64,000 nucleotides of DNA from Dipteris shenzhenensis (lineage: Eukaryota > Polypodiophyta > Polypodiopsida > Gleicheniales), in NCBI GenBank assembly GCA_047967505.1, contig CM106538.1. One strand, written 5' to 3'. Numbering within the stretch: the first letter of the stretch is position 1; the number at the start of each line of letters is the position of its first letter. Below the pieces are notes generated by a model. The model did not search any database and was not told where the DNA came from. It worked only from the letters and a program-made list of their open reading frames with translations. Position numbers and translations under genes: made by a program. Of this stretch, positions 22,861-32,871 are shown one piece after another.

Positions 22861-23052
22861 TTCTGTGGGTTGTAAAGCCTCTTCTTCATTGGCCATGTGT
22901 GCATGGATTTTATTCAAAATTTAGTCTATGGAGGCACATGCCTTGAGGATGTCATGCATAAATTTATTTTTGCAATCAAGCGAGGGTCTCACTACAATGT
23001 CATTCTTAGCGGTATTTTGACCATATTGATCAGCATCATAAATTAATTTGGT
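22861..23052 (-). pseudogene. Downstream part of an unrecognised coding relic split by the copia insertion
   Basis: Across the empty site (removing 23058-30334 and one TSD copy) the minus strand reads an open frame from about 30375 into this region: GYYTVGWLFGEI, then TKLIYDADQYGQN and onwards to a stop at 22920-22922. A further open segment follows down to about 22800. The product family is unknown. Continuity across the insertion is the main support that this was once coding. Confidence 0.4.
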
Positions 23053-23057
23053 GATTT

Positions 23058-23314
23058 TGACAAAATATGAAGAGGGGAGAGGAGAAGAGTGGAGATGAGG
23101 AGAGAGGGCACAGCTAGAGAGCACACCACAAATGACTAGCTGTACACTATATTTGGTTGAAAAAATAGAATATATACAAACCCTTTTAGGGTTAGGGTTA
23201 GGGGATCTAACCCTTTCCTTTATATCACTCTATTGGGTTAGTGCTATGCACATATGATCACGTGATGGTGCTATGCACACATGATCACATGATGTTGAGC
23301 ATGAACTCTCAACA
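23058..23314 (-). repeat. 3' LTR of copia copy 2
   Basis: This 257-bp LTR reads TGTTGAGAG at its start and ends TTTTGTCA on the minus strand. It contains a CCAAT-like ccaatag, a TATA-like atataaagg (plus 23217-23225), a telomere-like run of ttaggg units at 23181-23204, and a perfect palindrome atcacgtgat with a G-box core near 23256-23265. Confidence 0.93.
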
Positions 23315-23326
23315 CCTTCCCTCAAG
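23315..23326 (-). other. Polypurine tract of copia copy 2
   Basis: On the minus strand ttgagggaagg directly precedes the 3' LTR. This is the expected position and composition of the plus-strand priming site for reverse transcription. Confidence 0.75.
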
Positions 23327-23402
23327 ATCAACATCATAAAATAGGCCTTCCCTCAAGATGATGATTCTGGGGAATCGAAGAAGGACTGAGCATTACATTC
23401 CA

Positions 23403-23879
23403 TCACACCCCTTTAATGGGAATGTCCTTCCTCTGCATCAAACCAAGAGCTAGTCGGTATTTCTCGAATAGCTCTTTATCGAGTGGTTTGGTAAATATGT
23501 GTGCAACATTCTCTTTGCTATCACAATGCTGCAGTGTGATGTCACCAAGTAACACTCTTTCTCTGATGAAGTGCTTTGTCCTGGAGTGATATACTGGATT
23601 CTTGGCCAATGCTTGAGCTGATTGATTATCGCAGTATATTGTTGTTGGCTTCGACTCATCAAAGTAATCTATTTCTGACAATAGTCTTCTGAGCCATATA
23701 GCCTCACATGCACCTGTAGTGAGTGCTCTATATTCCGCTTCAGTCGAAGACAAAGAAACAGTTGGCTGTTTGTTTGACAACCATGATATAGCACCTTGAC
23801 CAAGGAAAAATGCATATCCTTGTGTCGATCTCCTGGTCTCATGATCTCTGGCATAGTCACTGTCACAGTATCCATGCAA
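23403..23879 (-). pseudogene. Copia RNase H (copy 2)
   Basis: A 158-codon frame with the RNase H motifs [18 protein letters not shown] and YCDNQSAQ, ending [14 protein letters not shown]. The segment that reads TKHIDVKEHFIRE in copy 1 is shortened to TKHFIRE here. This 18-bp deletion lies between two gtgct repeats and removes conserved residues near the active site. The domain degrades the RNA strand of the RNA-DNA hybrid during reverse transcription. It is in frame with the RT block upstream, separated by a stop. Confidence 0.88.
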
Positions 23880-23912
23880 CCGTGGATGACTTCCTCTGTA
23901 TTCTATCCCAAA

Positions 23913-25234
23913 CTATCTTGTACCTATGATGTATCTCAAGACTCTTTTGGCTGCATTCCAGTGAGACTGTTTTGGATTTGCCATAAACTGTGCTAGTAAG
24001 TTTACTGCATAACAAATATCTGGCCGTGTGATTGTTAGATATATAAGAGATCCGATGAGTTGCCTATAGTACCTGTCATTGACTATAGGCTTTTCTGAAT
24101 CTTTAGTAAGTTTCAAACTCTGTTCCATGGGAGTGGCTGAAATCTTGCAATCTGCCATATGAAACTTCTTCAAGAGATTATCAACATACTTGAGCTGACT
24201 CATGAATGTGCTATCTGAATCTCTCCAGAACTCAATTCCAAGACAATAGTGCATAAGTCCAAGATCTTTCATGTCGAACTCTACAAATAATTCTTGTTTC
24301 AGTTTTCTGATGAAGCTATCCTTGCTTCCTGTCACAATCAGATCATCTACGTACAAAAGTGCAATAGTAATGTCTTCCCCTTGAACTTTGTAGTAGAGAG
24401 TATGATCTGCATTGGATTTCATGTATCCCAGATTAGCAAAATACTTATCAATTTTGATGTACCAACTTTTGGGCGCTTGCTTTAAGCCGTAGAGACTTTT
24501 CTTGAGATGGCAAACCTTATTCTCCTTTCCTGGTTCAACATAACCTACTGGTTGTTACATGTAGACTTCCTCGCCTAGATAACCATTGAGAAATGCATTC
24601 TTGCATCGAGCTGATACACATTCCATCTGCTGAGTGTCGCTAGGGATATCAAGAACCATATGGAATCCATCTTTGCTACTGGAGCATAAGTCTCATCATA
24701 GTCCTGACCATATTGTTGTGCAAATCCTTTTGCAACTAATCTGGCTTTGTATCTTTGAATACTTCCATTTGGATTGTACTTCACTTTGTATACCCATTTG
24801 TTTGCTATGGCCTTCTTTCCTAGTGGAAGGTCGCATAATTCCCAAGTATTATTCTTATACAAAGGATCCATTTCTTCATTCATAGCAGTTTGCCATTCTA
24901 GCTTGTCTACTGCATCTTTGAAGTACACTAGCTCTTCTGTAGCCATGACGGTAGTCATAAGAGCATAGTTGGTGGTTTCAACTTGAATTGCTTTGCCTTT
25001 CTGAACATATGTCAATCTGGCTGGAGGTCTGCTTTCCCTAGTAGACCGTCTGAGCTGTTGTGGCTCTGCTTGGGGTGTTACTGGCAATTCTTGCTCTTCT
25101 TCATCAACATGTTCTGTAGATGACTGTGAAGTCGATGCTTCTATCTCCTGTGTAGGTAAGGTTTTCCATTTTGATTCCTCATCAAAGATTACATCTCTGG
25201 AGATAATGACCTTGCGGTTGATGGGATCATACAA
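23913..25234 (-). pseudogene. Copia reverse transcriptase and linker (copy 2)
   Basis: Two frames cover the RT. The first (24575-25234) starts with the acidic/Ser-rich linker and contains KKAIANKWVYKVKYN, KARLVAKGFAQ and YDETYAPVAKMDS. The second (23913-24422) contains LLYVDDLIVTGS, so the catalytic YVDD is intact, and FVEFDMKDLG. The gap 24423-24574 carries YGLKQAPKSWY-like sequence out of frame, with a stop near 24556. The enzyme copies element RNA to DNA in the virus-like particle. It is inactive here because of frameshifts. Confidence 0.88.
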
Positions 25235-25237
25235 TTT

Positions 25238-25851
25238 CTATGCTTTGCTTTCTTCACTGTACCCAACCATGATGCATTTGCATGACTTCGCATCCAATTT
25301 CCTGCGATGATCATCATGTATGTGGGCATATGCTATGTAACCAAATATGTGGAGATGCCCAATGTGTGGCTTGTGTCCAGTGAATGCTTCATAAGGAGTC
25401 ATACCTTGTATCGGTTTGTGGTAGGAAGCCAATCAAGCAAATAGTTTGCAATGGCTATTGCTTCTACCCAATACTAATTTGGAAGATGTTTTTCACTAAG
25501 CATTGCTCTAGCACTGTCTGCTAAAGTCCCATTCTTCCTTTTAGCTCTTGCATTCTGCTGAGGAGTATCTGCACATGTGAATTGTCTTCGAATGCCATGA
25601 CTTTTGCAAAAGTTCATGAATGCTAAAGACATGTATTCACCTCCTCTATCTAATCTCATGACCTTGATCTTTCTACTTGCCTGGTTTTCTACCATTGCTT
25701 TGAATTCTTGAAATCTAGAAAACGCTTCACATTTCTCTTTTAGAAAGTAGACCCAACAATATCTGCTATAGTCGTCGATGAAAGTCAAGTAGTAAAGTGA
25801 ACCATTGATGCTACGGGTCTGGGCATAACCCCATACATTTGTATGTATCAA
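25238..25851 (-). pseudogene. Copia integrase (copy 2) with altered catalytic residues
   Basis: The core (25474-25851) contains HTNVWG, FIDDYSRYCWVYFL, RLDRGGEY and QQNARAKRKN. In canonical copia integrases the first catalytic Asp lies in HTDVCG-type motifs and the Glu in AERKN. Here they are Asn and Lys; only the middle Asp is kept. The C-terminal part (25238-25432) has TPYEAFTGHKPHIGHLHIFG. Stops separate the two. The enzyme would insert the cDNA into the genome, but this copy should be catalytically dead even without the stops. Copy 1 at 7151-7950 carries the same two changes. Confidence 0.85.
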
Positions 25852-25863
25852 ATCAAGAATACC

Positions 25864-26445
25864 TTATGCACTTGAGGTACTTCTGCCAAAGTTGGTTCGC
25901 TTTTGTTTGCCAAAGCGGCATGCTTCGCAAACCTTTCCAAGAAACTGTAGCTTCGGAATCCCAATGGCCATATTCTGATTCCTAAGATCTAACAAGTACT
26001 TGAAGTTGACATGACCATATCTCTTGTGCCATTTTGCAAATAGTGGCATCTGTTGCGGTTGAGCTGACATGGCATGCTTATCTGGTACTGCAGCTAGCAT
26101 TCTATATAAGCATCCTTCCTTCACACCTTTTGCTACTAGTTGACATCTTTTGGATTTGTCTCTGATAGTGCATTTATCACCGTCAAAGATGACTTTGTAA
26201 TTGTGTTCCATCATTTGACCTACTAACAAAAGGTTCTTGCTGAGCTTTGGAACATAGAGCACATCTTTCACTAATCCTTTTGTACCAGTGAAATTGTTCA
26301 TAGGGATAACACCTGTCCCTTGAACTGGATTCGATGTATTGTCTGCTATGTAGATGATATTTTTCTTTCCTTCTAATGGCTTCATTTCTTGAACCATTCC
26401 TGATGATTTGTCATGTGAGATGATGCACCGTTGTCGATATACCAA
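25864..26445 (-). pseudogene. Copia protease and GAG-pre-integrase domain (copy 2)
   Basis: The protease active site WYIDNGASSHMT lies at about 26408-26447, in the Gag frame just after a stop (26448-26450). Copy 1 has DSGA, the usual form, so Asn is a change here. After a frameshift the 193-codon frame holds VLYVPKLSKNLLLVGQM and KWHKRYGHVNFKYL with CEACRFGKQKR, the pre-integrase HHCC zinc-finger region. The protease would cleave the polyprotein. Confidence 0.8.
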
Positions 26446-26450
26446 GGATC

Positions 26451-27623
26451 CTATTCCACTTGGTCGACTTGATAGCTAAAATCCTTTTTGGGATTGAAAT
26501 CATTGTCTGGGTACACTGTATCAGTCTGATGCATTTCCTCGCTTGCAAGAAACATATTTCCATGTTCATTTGCAAAATGACTGTGACTAGAATGTCCACC
26601 ACGATGGTTTCCTCTGCCTCGGGAATTCCCTCGATTACTACTGGACTGACCGCCTTGGTCGTACTGCTTCTTGCAACAATCTCTTTCATAGTGTCCAAAC
26701 TGGTGACAGTAGTTGCACTGAATGTTTGACACGGTGGATGCATTCCCTCGTCCTTGAAATCTTCCTCAGTTGGAATGATTTCCTCTTTGTTGATTCAGAT
26801 GTTGCTGATGCTGATGTTGACTTTGATTTTGTTGTTGATGATGATCACTTTTCTGATATGATCTACCTTTACCTCTGCCTCTACCTCTACTTCTGTCTGA
26901 AGCTGTGAATGCCTTATCATTAGAATGACCTTTATGTGCTTGAATTGCCTGCGTCTTGAGTCCTTCACCAAGTAGGACTGACTAAAGTTCTTCCAGTGTT
27001 GGAATTTGCCGTTGTATGGCAATACTCTCCACTAGATTCTCGTATCCCTCTCCTAGTCCATTCAAAATGACTTGACCCATTTCTGCGGGGTTCATTGTCT
27101 CTCCTGCTACTGCAAGTTGATTGTTGTAGTCTTTTATGCAGAGTACATAAGCATGACCGGTTTCGTTGCTGTTGGGAAAACTCTGGTTGATTTGGTTTCT
27201 CAGTGTGAGAATCTTGGATGTGTTCTTGGACTCGTAGAGAGCTACAAACATATCCCATGCTTCTTTCGATGTCTTGACTGTGTTGAGCTATCCTAGCATG
27301 ACATCTTGCACATTCTGCTTGATCAGATGATAGGCATACTTGTCTTTCTTATCCCATTCTGCCTGAGCTCGGGCGATGGTAGGATCTGCTACTAGTGCAG
27401 AAACTGTTTGTGTAGCTGTAGATCCCGCTGCTAGTGCTGTGACAACAGATGGAGTAGAGCTACTTGTGGTTGGATCGACCAATGGTCTAGAAGTAGACCC
27501 ATCGACATACTCCCATTTGTCCTTAAGTACAAGAATGGTCTCCATTCGGTTTTTCCATGTACCATAATTGGAGTTGTCTAACTTAGTAGATGCCTCCAGA
27601 TTGAGGTTGCGAGTCATAGACAT
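26451..27623 (-). pseudogene. Copia Gag (copy 2)
   Basis: The likely start is the ATG at 27621-27623 (MTRNLNLEAS), giving KLDNSNYGTWKNRM and LVLKDKWEYVDG, which is the UBN2/DUF4219-type N-terminal Gag signature. The same frame continues through RNQINQSF and MGQVILNGLGEGYENLV, an Arg/Gly and Gln-rich tract, and the CCHC knuckle CNYCHQFGHYERDC (near 26716). It is interrupted by three in-frame stops, near 27290, 26984 and 26770. Gag forms the particle and binds RNA. The N-terminal 57 codons of the longer ORF starting at 27794 look like leader. Confidence 0.85.
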
Positions 27624-30068
27624 GGTGCAAGAAATGTACTCAAAAGTGTCGTGAAAATCTCTGTATGAATCAACTGCAAATACACTAACTGTGCCAAGTG
27701 AAATCTCTGAGCTGTCAGTGAAGATAGAACTGCAATATATAAAATCTATGATCTGTATTATAAGGCTTGTGGCAATGATGCCGAGAATAGCCAAGAGGCT
27801 TTACAAGGCTAAAATGATGTGCACAATGCCGTGAGATAGCCGAATAGGCTTTACAATAGTGGCATGTGTGTGTGAAATCAAGTGCTATTTGCCCACTGAA
27901 ATAATCTGCAATGCCTCTGTACTCTCTGAAGTCTGCTCATTGAACTGATGAACGTAAGGTTTCAGGTAATGTAATGATGTGAAACCGTATGTGAGTGTAT
28001 GGACTGGACTCCGAGTAGGTACTAGTCGAGAATTTCGGGCATGGCTTAGATTGGCAACTTGGGGAAATTCAAAGCGTCCCCTCTATGGCGATCTAGTCTA
28101 GTCTGATCTAGATCTATACCAACCGTCGATCGATGAAAGAACAGCAAATAGTTCCTTTTCTTTTGTTCTTTTTAAGTGCTATGTCAGATGTGTCGATGTA
28201 GAGGCAAATGTGCATGCGGTGAGGCTCAAATGTGAGTGTAACTTGCACCGAAATGTACGCATGATGTGACGACGCATAGAGCACAAAAAAACGAGCGACT
28301 TTCCTTTTTGGAGCACCCTCAAATTCTTCCTGGATCCGACTTGATCTAGGTGGAGGGGCAAAAGGAGTGCAAATGGTGCTCAATGATGATGTGTCACTAT
28401 GGGTCACATGTAGTGTGATGTGGCACTATGCCTAGCAAGAGGTGTGCCAGTGGACACTTGTGCTGAGGTGGCAGGAGTGGTCACATGAAGTGACTGTGGA
28501 GCACTGTGTGTGCCTGCAGGGGTCAGTGCTTGGATAGCTGAGGTGGCACTACTGAGGTGGCACAAATGAAGATGTCAGTAGATGATGTGGCAATAATGAC
28601 ATGGTAGTGATGACGCGGCTATACTGATGTGGTAAATGAGCTGGCAGGGTGATGTGTCTGTGATGATGTGGCAAGTGACATGGTAGATGACATGGCAGAT
28701 AAGGCTGACTTGGCACATGTTGATGTGGCAAATTGACTTTGACTGACACATAGCAGTCAGTGATAGTTGGCAGATAAGTTGATGATGTGGTAGCTTCACG
28801 AGGCTACTGACGTGTCACTTAGAGCGACGTGGCAGATAGGGTGCCATGTGTCACAATTGTGACCAAACCACCTAACCAGGGTTGATTGAACCTAACCTAA
28901 CTAGGGTTGACTGAACCTAACCCTGGTTAGCTCCTATCTGACACATATCAGTCAGAAAGCAAGAGAGACTCTAAGTAGAAAGACGACGATGAAATGGCAA
29001 CTTGGAAAAGATGATGGTGAAGAGACAATCCGTCATTGTGTCGTTGCATGCAGGGAGCTGGTTTTGGAGCTGCGGCGCTTCACCGTCTTCTTCACCTTCA
29101 GGCTTGCAAGCTCACAGCCGTTTGAGTGATGCTTCGATGCCGTAGAAGACGTTGAAGCCTGTGGAGGTAAGGAGCCTGTTTGGAGCTTCATTGCAGGAAT
29201 GAAAGAGCGCTGGAGTGCTAGAAGGAACCTTAGAGCTTCTTAGTACAGTCGAGTGGAGAGGCTATCGCTGGAGCGCTTGGCCGAACAGAGAGGCAAGGCT
29301 GGAGCATTGGCCATCTTGCATGATGGAGCATTGGAAGCTACTGTAGGGAGGCCGTCTAGGAAGGCTCACGGCTGAGAGTAGAAGGCCGTGGGTGGTGCTC
29401 GAGGTGAAGTGTTGTTGCTTCGAGATTGCCCACAGCTGTGTTGCAGAAAGGAGCACGGTAGGATGGCATGTTGTCAGAGGGTCGCCCATGAAGCTATTGT
29501 TGGGGGGTCGTCCGTGGAGCCGTTGATGCTGAGAAGCCACCTTTGCTGGGGAGCCATCGTTTTGCGAGCCCAGAGCGCAGAGTAGAGGCCTTGCAGATAG
29601 TCATTGAGGCGGTTAAGGAGCTAGCTACCGATGATGCAAGTGCTGCTGGAGACCTTTGTAGTTTGGAGAGGCGTCTGGCTTTCCAAACTATGAGAACTGC
29701 GAGTGTTGCTTGCCTTGTAGTAGGCCATGCTTGCTGTTGTAGTAAGAGTTGGAGGGTTGCTCATGCGTTGCTAGCTCTCTCAATGAAGCATGTCTCTCAA
29801 CATGTCTCCCTCTCACAGCAAGAATCTCTCAAGAAGGCTCTACCTGTTTTTCTCATAAACACTTGAAGAAGATCACTCTCTCTCGCTTTCAATCAAAAAA
29901 CTCTCGTAGTGGAGTATAATGGATGGAAATCTTTCCAATGAACGGAAATTCTCTATCAAAGAAAGTGAAGGTTCTCTCAGCAGAAGAGAACACTCAATCT
30001 CTCTCGATCTCTCAATTTCTCAATCACTCTCATAAGATGGATGGCGCCTCAACGAAAGGCAAAACCAT
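27624..30068 (-). other. Long untranslated leader of copia copy 2
   Basis: About 2.4 kb between PBS and Gag has no recognisable coding motif. It includes a stretch (28440-28830) of short degenerate repeats built on gatgtggca and gacatggcag. Short ORFs such as 29543-29866 look accidental. Leaders this long are known in some plant copia lineages but often mark captured sequence. Confidence 0.6.
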
Positions 30069-30080
30069 GCTCTGATACCA
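30069..30080 (-). other. Primer-binding site of copia copy 2
   Basis: On the minus strand tggtatcagagc directly follows the 5' LTR. This is the standard plant primer-binding site complementary to the 3' end of initiator tRNA-Met. Confidence 0.93.
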
Positions 30081-30334
30081 TGACAAAATATGAAGAGGGG
30101 AGAGGAGAAGAGTGGAGATAAGGAGAGAGGGCGCAGCTAGAGAGCACACCACAAATGACTAACTTACACTAGAATTAGTTGAAAAAATAGAATATATACA
30201 AACCCTTTTAGGGTTAGGGTTAGGGGATCTAACCCTTTCCTTTATAGCACTCTATTGGGTTAGCTATGCACATATGATCACGTGATGGTGCTATGCACAC
30301 ATGATCACATGATGTTGAGCGTGAACTCTCAACA
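30081..30334 (-). repeat. 5' LTR of copia copy 2
   Basis: 254 bp, matching 23058-23314 with about ten differences concentrated near 30165-30180 plus a 3-bp gap. It keeps the TATA-like tataaagg (plus 30239-30246), the ttaggg run (30203-30226) and the G-box palindrome (about 30276-30285). Confidence 0.93.
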
Positions 30335-30339
30335 GATTT

Positions 30340-31210
30340 CTCCAAATAACCAACCCACAGTATAATAGCCAGTGTGAGGTGACCACTCGGGCCCTTTGTT
30401 CTTGGGGCTGCCTCTTCCCTACAATAAAGTTTTAGAGCAAACCAAGAAAATCTTGCACACGGAGCACATCTGGGATCTTGTATCTCACGACTCTCTGTCC
30501 AATGCAATGAGCTTCCCTAATCAATTATCCTCACATGCATTGATTTCTCATTGGCAGTGAAGTCGAGCATAGAGTTACATGCATTCAAATCTATACATGT
30601 ATATACCTTCTAGCATGCACTACCTTCAGTGCACTGGTCGCAACCAGTAGCGATAGGCAAGGATTGATCTACAAACAATCGCGCCCGCTTTTTTATCACT
30701 AGGTATTCCCAAACATGAGGAGAGTCCTCTCTTAGGTACCAATGTTTGCTTTGCTGCCTATAGCTTTCCAAAGTTGCAAGAAAACGCATAAACATGTTAT
30801 GGATTGAGCCACGATTAAAGAATGGACTGATAATCCATAACTCCTCATCATCAGAACGTCCTATGGCATGACACACGCCTCTGTGCATCATTGACATGGC
30901 TAGCTCCATCTTCAACATGGCATATGCATCAACAGTATCGTGTTTACTTCTTTTAAACATATTGAGTGCACATTTGCATTGATGTCCTACCTTGGGCAAC
31001 ACCTACATTAATCTCTTCTTTTGCCTCATTCGTGGAGGCCACAAGGTGTGTGCCAACTACTCCTTTCTCTCTCATGCTTTTAGGCAATGGAAGCTTGCGT
31101 TTTGGACCACTCAGTTGCACAAGAACGAGCTTTGCCTCTCCACCCAATGACAACTCGAAATCTTGATGGGATCTCAACAATTCTAGCTGGCACAACACAT
31201 CACCAAGCAT
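30340..31210 (-). pseudogene. Upstream part of the unrecognised coding relic
   Basis: Minus-strand frames 31210-30953 (85 codons: LELLRSHQDFELSLGGEA, SGPKRKLPLPKSM), 31002-30610 (130 codons: ELAMSMMHRGVCHAIGR, ELWIISPFFNRGS, VWEYLVIKKRARLF) and 30507-30340 follow one another with small overlaps. They connect across the copia insertion to 23052-22920. I do not recognise the family. The arrangement suggests a decayed gene with frameshifts or short introns. Confidence 0.4.
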
Positions 31211-32100
31211 TCTAGTGTAATTACTTCATGCACATCATGCTTGGGCACTACTCTACAAGCTACATGAAACCAAGTTGTGACATGACAAACTCGATTTTTA
31301 TCTCTCCTCAATTCTAGCAAGATGTTAGCTGCCATGATGAATAGCTAGACAATGTTATGATTGTATCGCTCTCATCAATTTAGGCGAGATGTTGGGTTCC
31401 ATGATGAAAAGCTAGACAGTGCTATGATTGATCTAGAAAACACAATTCATTACTTGCATTCAAAAGAAGATCCAATGATCTATAAGCAATTACAACAGAC
31501 ATATGACAATGACAAATGTACAAATTCAACCAAGCATCCTCGATGCAGCATGTAAGATTGAAAACCCTCTATTGTCACATAAATATGATGCTTCATAAAC
31601 TACATCAGGTAATATCCTACTCTATTATTACACATTTGTTAATCTAAAACTATAAACATGTAACAATAACACAAAGCCAAGATGATCTCGATCAGCTTTG
31701 CCAATTACAAATTCAACTGCTGGGAAAGGTTGAAATTGAGGTCACTACAAGACACGGGCCACTTTTCGATGCCGATACTGATGCTAAATACAAAGAAAAA
31801 AAAACTTAACCAGTAAAAAGTGTTGGAATGTCCGTCGGTGTCTACATCGCAAAGAAAGTGTTGATATAGTCATCGGTATGGGCATCAGTAACTGAATGTT
31901 TCTAGTGTCAGTATGGGCATCGGTATGAACATTGGTATCTACCGACACTAGAGTGTCAGTATATACCAACATTCTAACAGAATTTTAAAAAAATTATGGG
32001 GTAGGATGGGTCTTGCCATCCTGCCCCACAAAAAATTTTTTCATTATAAATGTTACAAAAGAGGTCTACAAAATTACATTACAATGTTACAAAAAGGGTC
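31211..32100. other. Non-coding region with short repeated motifs
   Basis: No gene is recognised. Around 31770-31975 the motifs catcggtatg, gtcagtatgggcatc and accgacactag recur. The block tgttacaaaa-g-ggtct-caaaat occurs twice, near 32050 and 32084. Confidence 0.4.
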
Positions 32101-32260
32101 TGCAAAATGGCAAAAGTGCCGAGGTTGAAAATGGCAAATCTACCACATTAATGCGCTACAAAATGGCAAAAGTGCCAAAGTGGAAAATGGCAAATCTACT
32201 GAAATAATGCCCTATAAAATGGCAAAAGTGCCAAAATACAAAACGACAAAATGTCCTATC
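32101..32260 (+). repeat. 56-bp tandem repeat, about 2.8 copies
   Basis: Units start at 32101, 32157 and 32213 with t-caaaatggcaaaagtgcc, an exact 56-bp period. Each unit contains aaatggcaaa twice, and the last decays after about 40 bp. Confidence 0.8.
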
Positions 32261-32871
32261 CTACTGCTCCTCCTCCTCCTCCAACTCGAGGTACAACAGG
32301 TGTACGGCTAGTTTAGGGGCCTAGGTCTGGTAGACCAGTGGAACCATGGAGTGTGAGTGTAAGGAAGCATCTGGCAAAGCATACGGAACTGCAGCAACTC
32401 ATACGAACCTGGAACAAGTCAAGGAGCAGTACAAGACAGCAAGACTCATCCTCCTCGCCCTCCTTGTCCTCCTTGCCCTCCTCATCTATAGCCTCTTTGT
32501 GTAGGCCAAGTGTAGGCCTGATCCACCTCCTCTTCTATGAGCCTCTCTGCTTCTCGTCTTAAGATCTAGTCTCCAAGTCTAGGTCTCTATATGGGTCAAA
32601 GTTTCCTCCCTAAGAACGAAACAAGTTAGGAAATAAGATAAGAGCGTCGATTGTAAGACAACGATGAGGATTAGGGTATACTCACATGATGCTTTGCCAC
32701 CTTTTGCCAATTGATTCTATATCCTTCTTGACCTTATGTACTCATCGTCATTTGGAAGCCTACCAATCATAGATTTATGTGGATCCAAATTCAAGGAGTT
32801 AGATATGAATAACAGGTATTGAGCGTGATTGGGAGATTCAACATTATTAGTATTTGTGGGTTGGGGTGTTA

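Larger units (their letters stand above)
23058..30334 (-). mobile_element. Structurally complete Ty1/copia retrotransposon (copy 2)
   Basis: A 7.28-kb element with two LTRs of about 255 bp (23058-23314 and 30081-30334), both starting TG and ending CA. It has the 5-bp target duplication gattt (23053-23057 and 30335-30339), a primer-binding site complementary to initiator tRNA-Met, and a polypurine tract. Coding order on the minus strand is Gag, protease, integrase, RT, RNase H, which is the copia order. A leader of about 2.4 kb separates PBS and Gag. Several stops and frameshifts break the polyprotein, so it cannot move on its own. The LTRs differ at roughly ten positions, so insertion is not very recent. 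Confidence 0.95.

Noticed and set aside
23181-23204. Interstitial telomere or chromosome-fusion point from ttaggg repeats
   Set aside because: Only about three units, present identically in both LTRs of a copia element, so they are part of the LTR.
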